The notes under the pieces are model-generated. The model ran no database searches, was not told the DNA's origin, and saw only the letters and a list, made by a program, of their open reading frames with translations. From assembly GCF_027409185.1 (NCBI RefSeq), contig NC_084464.1, positions 43,561,095 to 43,625,094 on the forward strand: a stretch of DNA of 64,000 bases. The letters run 5' to 3'. A program made the translations under genes and the position numbers. This stretch comes from Cynocephalus volans (taxonomy: Eukaryota; Chordata; Mammalia; Dermoptera; Cynocephalidae). Below, one piece after another: positions 24,047 through 34,459 of this stretch; positions within the stretch are counted from its first letter, which is position 1, and the number at the start of each line of letters is the position of its first letter.

Positions 24047-24640
24047 GCTGGGTGGGGTCTGTTGCTGCCATAACATTACCAAACACCAAGTGGCTTTAAA
24101 CAGCACCTATTTATTATCTCACAGTTATGTAGGTGACAAGTCTCACTGGGCTAACATCAAGTGTCGGCAGGTCCATGTTTCTTGTTGGAAGCTCTGGGAA
24201 GGAACCCACTTCCAAGCTCATTCTGGTTGTCATCTGAATTCAGTCCCTTTCAGATGTAGGACTGAGGTTCCCACTTCCTCCCTGGCCATCATCCGGGAGC
24301 CACCCTTAGCTCCTAGAGCCCTCTCTAGGGTCCTCCCACACAGCCCCTGTGGCACATCCGATCCTTCTCCCCCACGGAACCTCTGCCCTCCCCTCGCCTA
24401 CATCTCTGCCTTCCTCTTCCGCAGCATCTCTGACTCCAGACCGAGAAGGTTCTCTGCTTTTAAAGGCTCGTGTGATTTGATTGTACCCACGTAGATAGTC
24501 CAAGATAATCTCCCTCTTTTCAGATCCTTAACGTTAGCTACATCAGTAATGTCCCTTTTGCCATGTAATGCAACCTATTCATGGGTCCCAGGAATTGGGA
24601 CTGGACATCTTCAGGGACTCTTATTCAGCCTCCCACATCT
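24047..24640 (-). repeat. MLT1-like MaLR LTR, minus strand
   Basis: The left end reads ggtctgttgctgccataaca with caagtggctttaaacagc and tttattatctcacag, the reverse-complement MLT1 pattern. The body contains the aagctctgggaaggaaccc and cttccaagctcattctgg blocks typical of these LTRs. Confidence 0.6.
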
Positions 24641-24649
24641 GTTTATGTT

Positions 24650-25380
24650 AAAATCACCAGGGGTCAAGGAGACAGCACCTTTGGAGAGAGAGACTGTGAG
24701 CCAGGAGCTCAGAGCCAGGAGCTGATCATGGGCTGAGATTCCAGTGGGCACAAGGGAAAGGGCTCAGGAGCTGGGAGGGGGCATGAGAAGAGACAGAACA
24801 GGAGTGTGCAGAGCCTTGTGAGGATGAGGGTGCAGGATATTTGGGGACCCGGTGTGACACACAAACAGAGGGAAAGGCATAAGAGATTCATCCTGGTGGG
24901 CTCAAGACAGACAATGGTGGTGTCTGGGGAGGTGAAGGTGGGAGGAGCAGGGGTGGGATGTCACCTGAGCTCTGTCAATGGAGATGAGGATGTTTGGGGG
25001 TTGGGTCTGAGTTCTGGCATGAGGACCCTTTCTTGGCCAACATGGGATGGAGCCCCTGGGGGAGGAGGGGTCTCAGAGCATGTGCACAATTCACTCCTGA
25101 CCGTGAGGGAGGGGAGGGCACTCACGCCAGGTCTCTGGGCTGCCCTGATACCTGCTGCTGGAGCTGCGACTTCTGGGCACCACGTGTGACCCTGCACAGG
25201 GCCCTCTTCTACCCTGCTGAGGGGACAGGGCTGTAGGAGCTGTGCTCCTAGTCCTGAGAGCCCAGTGTGCACATCCACACTGTAGGATGTTATGTGGACA
25301 TGGAGATGTGGCTCTGAAATAAGGAAAAACTGAATAAATAGGGGTCTATCAAAAAAGTGAGAAACAGGGAGTAGAAGAAA
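24650..25380. other. No gene recognised; GC-moderate intergenic DNA
   Basis: Reading frames on both strands overlap here without domain resemblance. I considered a class I or MIC exon remnant near 25140-25240 but found no convincing alignment. Confidence 0.4.
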
Positions 25381-25383
25381 ATG

Positions 25384-25498
25384 TTTCTACTTTTCAGTTT
25401 TCCAGGGTGTTGCCGTCAAGGGGCTAGAAAGAAAGGTTGTGGGGGAGATGGAAACCTCAGACAGGGTCAAGGGCTCCTGAGCTCTTCTCACCTCCAAA
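25384..25498 (+). repeat. Copy 1 of a local duplicated segment
   Basis: The segment from tctacttttcagttttccag through gtcaaggggctagaaag, ggttgtgggg and gggctcctgagct matches 26949-27062 with small changes. The two copies are about 1.57 kb apart in the same orientation. I cannot assign the segment to a known repeat. Confidence 0.65.
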
Positions 25499-25499
25499 T

Positions 25500-25900
25500 G
25501 AAAGACACTTGGGGGATCATTAGGGAAATTTTATATTACTTTGACATTTTACACTATTATAGAATTATAGTAATTTTCTTCAGTGTGATAATAATATCGT
25601 TGTTTGAAAAAAATGTTACTTTTTAAGAGATGAATCCTCAAGTATTTAGGAATGAGGGTCATGATGTTGGCAAGGGATCTTCAAGTGTTTCAGCAAAAAG
25701 TATAAAAACAGAATTTATTACACACATAAAGCAAATATGACAAAATATTATAATCATTAATTAGATCTAGGGTGACCATTGTACTATTCTTTCAAATTTT
25801 AGATATCTTAGAAATTTTTCACAATAATTCAGAGAAAATTTAAAATGAATACATAATGATATAGGAAATGTCCACAACATAATGTTGAACAAAAATTAAG
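25500..25900 (+). repeat. L1M-like 3' UTR fragment
   Basis: AT-rich text such as agcaaatatgacaaaatatt and ctagggtgaccattgtacta followed by a ttcaaattttagat block resembles old L1 3' ends. Divergence is high and boundaries are approximate. Confidence 0.4.
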
Positions 25901-25939
25901 CTTCAAAAAGAAAATGAAAATTAAGCTTCAAGAGTATCT

Positions 25940-26080
25940 GTATGTGAGAATGTGTCAGTGGGGGGGGGGGTGTAGGAGTGTGTTCTATGCATGGATGTGT
26001 CATGTGTGACAGTGACTGTGTGTTGGTGTGTGGCAGTGTGTGAGAGTCTTTTTGTGAGTGTGTCAGTCTGTGTGTGCATT
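25940..26080. repeat. TG-rich low-complexity tract with G-run
   Basis: A run of ten G (25963-25972) is followed by irregular tgtg/gtgtg repeats to about 26075. It is simple sequence. Confidence 0.8.
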
Positions 26081-26237
26081 CATTCATTTATTCATTCACC
26101 CAGCAAATATTTTTAAATCCATAGCCATGAACTATTCAAGGCAACAGAAGTATAGCTGTGAACATTCAAAATTTCTGTCCTTGTCCACATAAAGCTTATA
26201 TCGTACAGGACAAACAATAAGCAATTAAAACAAATAC

Positions 26238-26408
26238 TTTTTTTTTTTTTTGAAAGATGACCGGTAAGGGGATCTTAACCCTTGACTTGGTGTTGTCAGC
26301 ACCACGCTCTCCCAAATGAGCAAACCGGCCATCCCTATATAGGGATCTGAACCCTTGCCCTTGGTGTTATCAGCACCACACTCTCCCAAGTGAGTCACGG
26401 GCCGGTCC
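26238..26408 (-). repeat. Dimeric tRNA-Ile-like SINE, minus strand
   Basis: It has the standard two-head structure: gaccggtaaggggatcttaa, gtgttgtcagcaccacgctc, then gggatctgaacccttgccc and gtgttatcagcaccacac, ending in cacgggccggtcc. Confidence 0.9.
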
Positions 26409-26409
26409 T

Positions 26410-27347
26410 ATGTAACACATTTTGGAAAGATCCTTCAAGACATTCCAAAGGGATTAGAGGGAAATTTTCCTCCCTCCCCAAGCGCCCAGGTCCCCTGCCA
26501 GAGATGAGCACGTTAACAACGTCTCATGCATCCTTCCTGAAAAAAGTCATATCAATGTTGTTGTCGTTGCTACATCAGGAAGGAGCACTGCCCTTCTGCC
26601 TCCCTGCACTCCTGAAGGCAAGATGGGTTTCCAGGAGCCGTGCTGGGGCCAACGGCGGGACGTCGGCCAGGGTTCTGGTTCTCGCCACGTCTGCTCAAAC
26701 CCGCACGGCCCCATCCAGTAACACGGCCTGAACACTTGCTGCCAGGTTTCCATCAGTACTCGGAGGACATAGGCTTCACCACGTTGGACGAAGCGATCTT
26801 CCTTGAATGGATTATCCAAGGCATCCACCCAGCGAAAGAAAGCATGCTCTTTGTACATGAAATTTTTAAAAATTTTTAAAAAAAAAAAAGAAGAAGAAGA
26901 AGAAGAATGAGCACTAAAACTAAAAAGAAATAGAGTTAAGGAAAAAGTTCCTACTTTTCGATTTTCCGGAGTGTTGACATCAAGGGGCTGGAGAGAGGGG
27001 TTGTGGGAAGGAGACAGCAGCCTCGGGGACAGCTCAAGGCTCCTGAACTTTCCTCTCCTCTGAGCTCCGTGGAGTCCAGGGCTGCTCAAAGGCTTCATCA
27101 TCCCCCGGTGATGTCCAGCCCCAGGGGTGGCCGTCTCTGCCTGACTCACAGCCCAGACTCTTCCCGCGCTGCTCATCAGAACCCGAGAGCAGCGCGGCGG
27201 CGCCCCCGTGTGGCCATAGAGCTGAGCACAGAAGAACCGAGCTCCTTCCAAGTACTCAACCCGGAGTCTCTCCACAGACTCCCTGGGATCCCAGCAGCAG
27301 GACAGGGTTGCACACAAGGAGGTGCCACCATCCCATGTCAGGTTCAA
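26410..27347 (-). other. Unrecognised open frame region, probably non-coding
   Basis: A minus-strand frame of 266 codons is open from 27347 to 26547. Its middle is the translation of an A/AAG-rich run (26867-26907), which gives a poly-Ser/Phe stretch. The part below 26867 (starting MYKEHAFFRWVDALDNPFKE) looks protein-like but matches no family I know. On the plus strand the same block ends in an A-rich run, so it may be a retroposed fragment. I do not call a gene. Confidence 0.3.
26949..27062 (+). repeat. Copy 2 of a local duplicated segment
   Basis: It matches 25384-25498: tcctacttttcgattttccg, catcaaggggctggagag, ggttgtggga and aaggctcctgaact. The flanking sequences on the right diverge at once. 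Confidence 0.65.
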
Positions 27348-28150
27348 GGTCTAAAGTGTTTTCCAAAACCAATGCTGACATAGATGTTTCTCTCCCATTG
27401 AGTGACCGTAACACTGTCTCAGGGCAGAGCAAGGTCTCTAGGTAATAACAGCTGGTTCCCAGATTCAGGGAAGACTCCACAAACATACCAGGTGCTCTCT
27501 GTCTCCCAGGATGGGACCTTGGACTCTGGAGTCCCTGTCACTTGTTCCTGCTGCTGCTGTCGGACTGAGGGGCCGTCCACCTGGGACTCAATCCAGGGAG
27601 TCTCCCACACTGGGGTTTCAAGGGAGAAGCCCCTGGAGCGTTATGTCCAGGAAGGAGGGAGGCCCCTGGGAAAGTGAAGACAGGGAAGAAATACGGACAC
27701 AGAGGTGTAGAGGTACAAGGAGGGAGAGGAAGGAGCCAGCGAGGAGAGTGGCATGGGAGGGGCTGGCCTAGGGGACTCCTGTGGGGTTATGTTTGGAGAG
27801 GGTTTCCGGGTCCATGGCCATAGAGAGCCTAGGGCAGGTGTCTGGGCTACCCCTGCAGGGACCAACCCTGGTCCCAAAGTACCAGGGTTTCCAGGGTCTC
27901 ACTCCCTGCCATAGGATCTCATAGGCATGGATGAGTCCAACACTGATCAACCCACTGTCACAACCTTCAGGTGCCCCTTCCTGCCCTGTGACAACTGGAG
28001 CCAGGCTGAGAAGCCCTGGAATACCATGTGCTGGACACACAAGAGGTTGTACACATCATGGGCTACAGAAACCTTGATGGTAGGATCCAGGCAACCAACT
28101 ACCCATTTCTCAGCTTCCTGGGGGCAGCCCCTACCCCTTCCACAGCTCAC
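27065..28150. other. No gene recognised; GC-richer intergenic DNA
   Basis: No supported exon was found. The sequence at 27160-27320 is locally CpG-rich. No MIC or class I exon 2/3 remnant could be aligned by eye, although the class I-like exon at 29952 would predict them nearby. Confidence 0.4.
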
Positions 28151-28152
28151 TG

Positions 28153-28560
28153 CCTGATGGAGTTTGGATGTGTTGTCCCTACCAAAACTCATGTGGAAAC
28201 CTGATCCCCAATGTGGCAGTGCTGGAAGCTGTTTGAGTCATGGGGGCAGATCCCTCATGAATGGATTAATGCTCTCCCTGGGGGAGGAGGGGTATTGAGT
28301 GAGTTCTCACTCTATTAGTTCCCGCAAGAGCTGGTTGTTTACAAAGACCCTGACACCTCCTCTCTCTCTCTTGCTTTCTCTTGCCATGTGATCTGCTTGC
28401 ACCCGCTGGCTCCCTGCCACTTTCCACCATGAGTAGAAGCAGGCTGAGGCCCGTGCCAGATGCAGCTGTCCCAGAATCATAAGCCAAATAAACCTCTGTT
28501 CTTTATAAATTACCCAGTCTCAGGTATTTCTGTTATAGCAACACAAAACAACTAATACAC
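28153..28560 (+). repeat. MaLR LTR (MST-like), plus strand
   Basis: A nearly complete LTR starts near gatggagtttggatgtgttg and ends in aaaacaactaatacac, with gccaaataaacctctgttc and ttataaattacccagtctc before the end. It closely resembles the reverse copy at 13880-14290. Confidence 0.85.
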
Positions 28561-28979
28561 CACCCATGCACCCTGTGATCCTCTCTTTCCCTCAGGTAAA
28601 CCAAGCACACAGATCCTCAGACTGGACCCCTCAGGCCCCTCTCTCTGCCACCCCCGACCCCTGAACTAGGAGATCTGCAGCACTGGCCTCAAATTTCATT
28701 TCTCCTCTGATAAGTGACCCAGGACTTTAGGCATCTAGAAGCCAGAGGAGAGTTCCCCAGGGTCCCCCACACTGCAGCTGAGCCACAGCTCAGATTTAGT
28801 CATTCATTTAACAAATATTTAATGTACCTCTGTGCCAGGCATTGTCCAATGCCCATTTAATCATTTAATAATCACACTACACAAAATACCCACTCTCCTG
28901 ATGCTTACAATCTGGCAGGAAAGACAGACAATAAAAAATGGAGAAAAAAAACATAAAAGTAGTAAATTGTATGGTATAT

Positions 28980-29380
28980 ATTTGTGTTACCTATTGCTGG
29001 GTAATAAACAGTCTCAAACAATGCCAAAATAAGAAACCACCTTTTTATTACCTGTCATTGTGTGGGTCAACTGGGCTCAGCCAGGCAGCTCTTCTGCTAC
29101 ATGTGACCTGGGCAGGGGCTGCTGTTGCGACTGGCCCAGAACCATCAAGAGGCTCTTGCACAGGGCTGTGTCAGCACTGCTGTCTGCTGGGAGCTCACTG
29201 GGGCTGTTAATCAGGTGGCCTGGGTTCTCTTCTGCCTGCTGCTCCACATGGTTTGGCTGCTTCCACCTCCAAACCTGGGGTCCACCAGGGGCTGTTTAAG
29301 AAGCCAAGTCAAAACCACAGAGCATCTTATGTCAGAACCTCAGAAGTCAGGCAGTGTCCCTTTCCCCATGTTCTAGTCAT
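28980..29380 (-). repeat. MLT1-like MaLR LTR, minus strand
   Basis: The left edge ttacctattgctgggtaata, the block gtgggtcaactgggctcagc and a later ccacatggtttggctgcttcc fit the reverse complement of an MLT1-type LTR. Confidence 0.5.
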
Positions 29381-29951
29381 CAAAGCCAGTCACAGATCCA
29401 AGGGGAGGGGGATCAGACCCCAGTTCTTGATAGGGGATGGCAAGGTCACATTGCTAAACAGCATATGGGATGGCAGATATGGTTGAGACCATGAACAAAG
29501 AAATCTTCACAGTATGTTAGAAAATGATAGGAGATATAAAGAAAAAATCAGGCACAGTAGACACAATGCAAAGTAATGGAAGAAATGGCACTTTAAAATA
29601 GGATGGTCAGGGTGGGCCTCATGAGGTGCCATCTGAGCAAACTTGAAGGAGGAGAGGCACTGAGCCATGCAGATATTTGAAGGAAGAACATTCCAGGACT
29701 GCCTTCTGCACATACCCAGGGCTCCACGTGGGGTAGGCACTAAAGCTGCAGCAGGGTTGGTGGGCACACTTAGGGAAAGACGTCAGCAGGGAGTTGTGGG
29801 GCCCTGGATCCTCCCTTCCTGTCCAGGCTGTTAGCGTCCTGGGGCTGGGGGAGGGGATGGCCCTGGTGTGTGGAAGAGGACTCAGTGAGGAGGGAGGGAG
29901 CTGAGATGTGTCCCCTTCACTCCATCCCTCTGCTCTCTCTCCTGCATCCAG

Positions 29952-30225
29952 TGGTCTCTCCTGTGGTCACTGATAAGGAGGACTCTGAGGACAATCACAC
30001 TCTGAGGGGCCCAGCATTTGACTCCTTACCTGCTAACGTCACTCTGACCTGGCTGCAAGTAGAGCTGACCCTGAGCTCAGGATTCAGGGAGACCCAATTG
30101 GGGGGTTGTAAGGGACAAGACAAACTAGAACTGGGCAGCTGTGGGGGTCCTCCCCAGAAAGAAGCTGAAATGCACCTCCCTGGTGGAGCACGTGGGTTTG
30201 GAGGGGCCTCTCAGTGTCACTGCAG
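29952..30225 (+). pseudogene. Degenerate MHC class I/MIC-type alpha-3 (Ig C1) exon
   Basis: After a good acceptor (ctctctcctgcatccag) the exon keeps class I exon 4 landmarks on the plus strand: a stretch coding ANVTLTW (compare AEITLTW), then in another frame gggcagctgtgggggtcc (compare the class I WAAVVV region) and a segment coding CTSLVEHVG (compare CHVQHEG). The first Ig cysteine is replaced (LRC to LRG), and the matching frame shifts between the two halves, so it is broken. It points away from the intact class I gene. It could descend from a class I or a MIC gene; I cannot decide from one exon. Confidence 0.65.
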
Positions 30226-30299
30226 TGAGGTGCTGTCAGAGGACCAGAATGAGGGTGGGGGCATCTCATTCAAACCCCACTCTGCTCTTTGCCCCTGAG

Positions 30300-30990
30300 C
30301 CCCAGGGTCCTCTCTTTCCTCCTAGATGGAGATGCTGGGCTTTCCTCAACCTTCTGATAACTCCTATGTCACCCTCATTCAGAAGTCCTTCTCACTCTGA
30401 CCCCCTTCATCCCTGCTGCACCTTCTGCCACAGACCCAGGCTCTGACCTCCGTCTCCTCTTCTACCCTCACTTCCCACTGAGGAGCCGGCTCTCAGTGAG
30501 AATGGGCTCTGCCTGAGGTTGGGAGAAGGAAAAGGCTCATGGGCCAGGGCTTGTGGAGGGAGAATGGGCACAAACAGAGCAGAAATCAGAGGACTGGAGG
30601 GTGATGAAGGCAGATGTTTTCCACATCATCGTTTTTCTCTTATGGCCCAAGGGAGCCACCCTTCCCCCAGGCCCAGAGACATGTAAAGAGTAGCAGTAAT
30701 GGGAGATATTTCAGGTGAAAGAAAAATATACATGAGTCCTTGCTCTGCTGTCTTTTTTTCTCATATATATTCTGGCCAATTTTGTTAAGTGAAACTTGTT
30801 TCTGAAATGTGAAATTTTTCTTTTAGGAAAGCCTCCAAATATTAGATAATAAAATTATTAATGTCTAAGCCCTACAGACTGAAAATACAGAAGCTTAGGA
30901 AATAAGGACATGCATGGAGAAGCTGTAATGTGATGCTGAAGTGAGAACCATTCACCTGCCTGTGTGAGCTCAGTCAGCTCTGGGAATCTC
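30300..30990. other. No gene recognised downstream of the broken alpha-3 exon
   Basis: A transmembrane exon would be expected here for a class I or MIC relic, but no hydrophobic coding segment with splice sites was identified. Confidence 0.4.
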
Positions 30991-30999
30991 TGTGTCCTC

Positions 31000-31715
31000 T
31001 TTAGAAAAGAGAAATGAGCACCCAAGCCCAGATCTTGGCATCTCTATATCATCTCCAATCAAAGGAACCAAGGCTCTCTAGAAAAATAGTTGATTGTAGG
31101 GCTGGAATAGATGATGAGCCTATGAGCCTGGAACATCTTGTGCCAGAAAAGAAGTGCCCCTCCCACCCCACCCAAATGGGGCATGTCAGAGGGACACAGA
31201 AGCCAAGCTGAAAGAGCTCCCTGTGAACAAAGCTGGAATAATTTGAGCAACAAAATAACAATAATACTGGATTATAACCCAAAATATAAAATAAATATCC
31301 ACAAGTCCATACTGAAATAGATAAATGATTGAATAAATAAATAAAAAGGAGTGAAGGGACAACTCTTCCTTACAGAAGAATTCCAAAAAAATGTATGAAG
31401 AGAATACCCCATCTAGCAGGTGGAGCTTAATTTCCCTTGCTTTGAACGTGAGCTGGACTTGCTGATTTGCTTCTGAAGAATAAAATATGCAAAGAGAAAA
31501 GTAGTAACTTTAGAGTAGAAAAACTGGTGAAATCCAAATACAGTCTACAGTTTAGCGGATAGTATTGTACCCAAGTTAATTTCTTAGTTTCCTAGTCTTA
31601 ACATAGTTTTGTTAGACGTTAACATTAAGGAAAGTTGGAGTATCCAGAAACACTGTGTTTGGGCTTTGCAACACTTCTGTAAATCTAACATTATTACAGA
31701 AAAAAATTTTAATCA
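31000..31715 (+). repeat. L1M-like 3' UTR
   Basis: Typical old-L1 3' text is present: gtggagcttaatttcccttg with gtgagctggacttgctg (31420-31463), and an end near cttctgtaaatctaacatta. It is non-coding. Confidence 0.55.
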
Positions 31716-31897
31716 AAAAAGTAAGATGAAATAGACAATCTATTAAAGAAATTGAATCAATAATTAATAACATTCCAAAACAGAAAGCACCAGGCCCAGA
31801 TGGGTTCACTGGTGAATTCTATCAAACATTTAAGGACGAAATTATACTAATTCTCTACAATCTCTTCCAGAAGATAGACACAGAGGGAATACATTTT

Positions 31898-32069
31898 TCT
31901 TTTTTTTTTTTTTTAATGACCGGTAAGGGGATCTTAACCCTTGACTTGGTGTTGTCAGCACCACGCTCTCCCAAGTGAGCTAACCAGCCATCTCTATATA
32001 GGGATCTGAACCCGTGGCCTTGGTGTTATCAGCACCGCACTCTCCCAAGTGAGTCACAGGCCAGCCCCA
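31898..32069 (-). repeat. Dimeric tRNA-Ile-like SINE in L1
   Basis: It is a two-head minus-strand copy (gaccggtaaggggatcttaa through gtcacaggccagcccc) splitting the L1 ORF2 sequence between codons. Confidence 0.9.
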
Positions 32070-32305
32070 ACTTTCTGACTCAATCTATGAGGCCAGCATT
32101 ACCCTAATACAAAAACCAGACAGAGAAATTACAAGAAAAGAAAATGACAGACCACTATCTCTCGTGAACATAGATATAAAAATCCTCAACAAAATATAAG
32201 TAAAACAAACCCACAATGTATTAAAAAGAACTATACCCCAAAACCAGGTGGGATTTATCCCAGGTGTGCAAGGTTGGTTTAACATTTAAAAATCAATTAA
32301 TGAGG

Positions 32306-32334
32306 GCCAGCCCGTGGCTCACCTAGGAGAGAAA
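32306..32334 (+). repeat. Truncated SINE head
   Basis: Only gggccagcccgtggctcacc plus a few bases survives, after which unrelated L1 sequence resumes. Confidence 0.6.
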
Positions 32335-32688
32335 TCAAAAGCTTTTTTTTGCCTGCTAAGATCAGGAAGAAGGCAAAAATGACCCTCTCATCACTCCTTT
32401 TCAACATTATACTGGAAGTCCTAGCTAATGTAGTCAGACAAGAAAAGGAACTAAAATGTATACAAGTTGGAAAGGAAGATATAAAACTGTCTTTGTTTCA
32501 CAAATGACATGATTGTCTATGTAGAAAATTCAAAAGAATCTATAAAAAAATAAAAGAACTTCTGGAACTAACAAGCAATTATAATAGCAAGGTTGCTTGC
32601 AGGATACAAGGTTAATATACAAAAGTCAATTGCTATCTTAATACCAGCAATGAACATGTGGAATTTGAGGTTAAAAACACAATACCAT

Positions 32689-32795
32689 GTGGCCGGCCTG
32701 TGGCTCACTTCGGAGAGCGCGGTGCTGACAACACCAAGTCAAGGGTTAAGATCCCCTTCCGGTCATCTTTTAAAAAACAAACAAACAAACAAACA
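32689..32795 (+). repeat. SINE with AAAC tail, plus strand
   Basis: The head tggccggcctgtggctcac is followed by gcggtgctgacaacaccaag and ggttaagatccccttccgg, then a (caaa)n tail. The first unit's 3' half appears fused directly to the second unit's 3' half, giving a one-head hybrid. Confidence 0.8.
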
Positions 32796-33396
32796 AAACA
32801 CAATACCATTTACATTAGCACTCCCCCAAAATAAAAAACTTAAGTACAAATCTAACAAAATATATACAAGATCTATATGAGCAAAACTACAAAACTTTGA
32901 TGAAATCAGAAAAGAACTAAATAAATGGAGAGAGATTCCATGTTCATATTGTCAATATATTGGTTCTTCTCAACTTGATCTACATAATCAACAAAATCTC
33001 ATTCAAAATCCTAGCAAGTTATTTTATGGATGTTGACAAACTGATTCTAAAGTTTATACAGAGGCAAAAAAACCTAGCCAGCACAAAAAAGAAGGAAAAC
33101 AAAGTTAGAGGACTGCCACTACCTGACTTCAAGACTTTCTATAAGGCTACAGTAGTCAAGACAGTGTGGTAACTGGTACTGTCATCAAGGAACACAGCAC
33201 GGAGTTTCCTCAAAAAACTTAAAAATAGAACTACCATATGATCCAGCAATCCCTGTACTGGTTATTATGCAAAGGATATGAAGTCAATATGTTGAAGAGA
33301 TATCTGTACTGCCATGTTTATTGCAGCATTACTCACAGTAGCCAAAATATGGAATCAACCTAAGTATGCATCAATGGATTAATGGATAAGAAACCG

Positions 33397-33398
<2 letters not shown>

Positions 33399-33441
<43 letters not shown>
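33399..33441. repeat. (TG)n microsatellite
   Basis: An uninterrupted gt dinucleotide run of about 21 units, inside L1 sequence. Confidence 0.95.
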
Positions 33442-33443
<2 letters not shown>

Positions 33444-33783
33444 GAACACATTCAACCTTAAAAAAGAAGGAAATCCTATCATTTGTGACAACATGGATGA
33501 ATCTGCAGGACATTATGTGAAATAAGCCAGGAACAGAATGGCAAATATGATCTCCCTTATATGTGAGTGTACAAAAGTCAAACTCATATAAACAGAGTGT
33601 AAAACTAGTGGTTACCAGAGACTGGGAAGTGGGGAAATTGGGGGAGATATTAACTAAAGGACACAAAATTTCAGTCACGAAGTATAAGTTCAAAAGATCT
33701 GTTGCACCTCATTATGATGAAATCTAATAACAATATACTGTGTATTTGAAAATTGCTATGAGTAGATTTTAAATGTTCTCCCT

Positions 33784-34152
33784 GTAAGAACCCAAATGCC
33801 CCAAGGGATCACACCGAGGAATGTAAGAACCCAAATGCCCCAAGGGATCACACCGAGGAATGTAAGAACCCAAATGCCCCAAGGGATCACACCCTGATCA
33901 CATAAGTCCTTCTCGGCCACACCCCATCATGGCACTGGTTGCCCTTCTCTTCTGTATTCTCCTTCCCACAGGCGCAAATCGCACGCCAATCAGCTCACCC
34001 CAAGCCCCATGTGGTATGCTAAGTAGGGATTGTATTTTAAGCCAATCAGCCTTCCCTAAAAGCCCTATATATGTGTGTGTGTGTGCCGCCTAATGAGCGA
34101 GCTCTCTCCGGTGGATCATCAACTGGTGTTGACTCGTCCTTTCACTCCCCAC
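33784..34152 (+). repeat. ERV1-like solo LTR with triplicated 5' end
   Basis: The block starts with tgtaagaacccaaatgcccc, and this 5' segment of about 40 bases is present three times in tandem (33784, 33823, 33862). The body has ccctatatatgtgtgtg as TATA-like sequence, and it ends in cactccccaca. L1 3' UTR text continues on both sides, so it inserted into the L1. Confidence 0.7.
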
Positions 34153-34290
34153 ACACACAAAAAGATATATGTGAGGTAATTTATATATTAAATAGTTTGA
34201 TTTAGCCATTCCATAATGTATACATGTATCAAAAGATCATGCTGTATACCATAAATATGTACAATTTTTGTCAGTCAAAATTAATTAAAA

Positions 34291-34455
34291 TTTTTTTTTT
34301 AAAGATGACCGGTAAGGGGATCTTAACCCTTGACTTGGTGTTGTCAGCACCACGCTCAGCCAGTGAGCTAACCGGCCATCCCTATATGGGATCCGAACCC
34401 GTGGCCTTGGTGTTATCAGCACCGCACTCTCCCGAGTGAGCCACGGGCCGGCCCC
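34291..34455 (-). repeat. Dimeric tRNA-Ile-like SINE at the L1 tail
   Basis: A complete two-head minus copy is flanked by aattaattaaaat and ctaattaattttt, a probable AT-rich target duplication at the L1 3' end. Confidence 0.9.
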
Positions 34456-34459
34456 TAAT

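Larger units (their letters stand above)
31718..34290 (+). mobile_element. L1 LINE, ORF2 3' part and 3' UTR, multiply interrupted
   Basis: Plus-strand fragments of L1 ORF2 reverse transcriptase are readable, for example [19 protein letters not shown] at about 31774, and later the region ending in actgattctaaagtttatac (33041). The 3' UTR ends near 34290 with accataaatatgtacaattt. SINEs (31898, 32306, 32689), a TG repeat (33399) and an ERV1-like LTR (33784) interrupt it. No intact frame remains. Confidence 0.75.

Noticed and set aside
23949-24494. 181-codon plus-strand open frame
   Set aside because: It runs from unassigned DNA into an MLT1-like LTR, so the frame crosses a repeat boundary and is not a gene.
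24985-25240. Possible second class I exon remnant
   Set aside because: Some phrases look exon-like, but no colinear match with class I or MIC exons could be made by eye.
10937-34455. Horseshoe bat as source species
   Set aside because: The SINE heads differ from the Rhin-1 family as I remember it, and the well-kept MST-like LTRs favour a primate/colugo lineage. This is an inference from memory.
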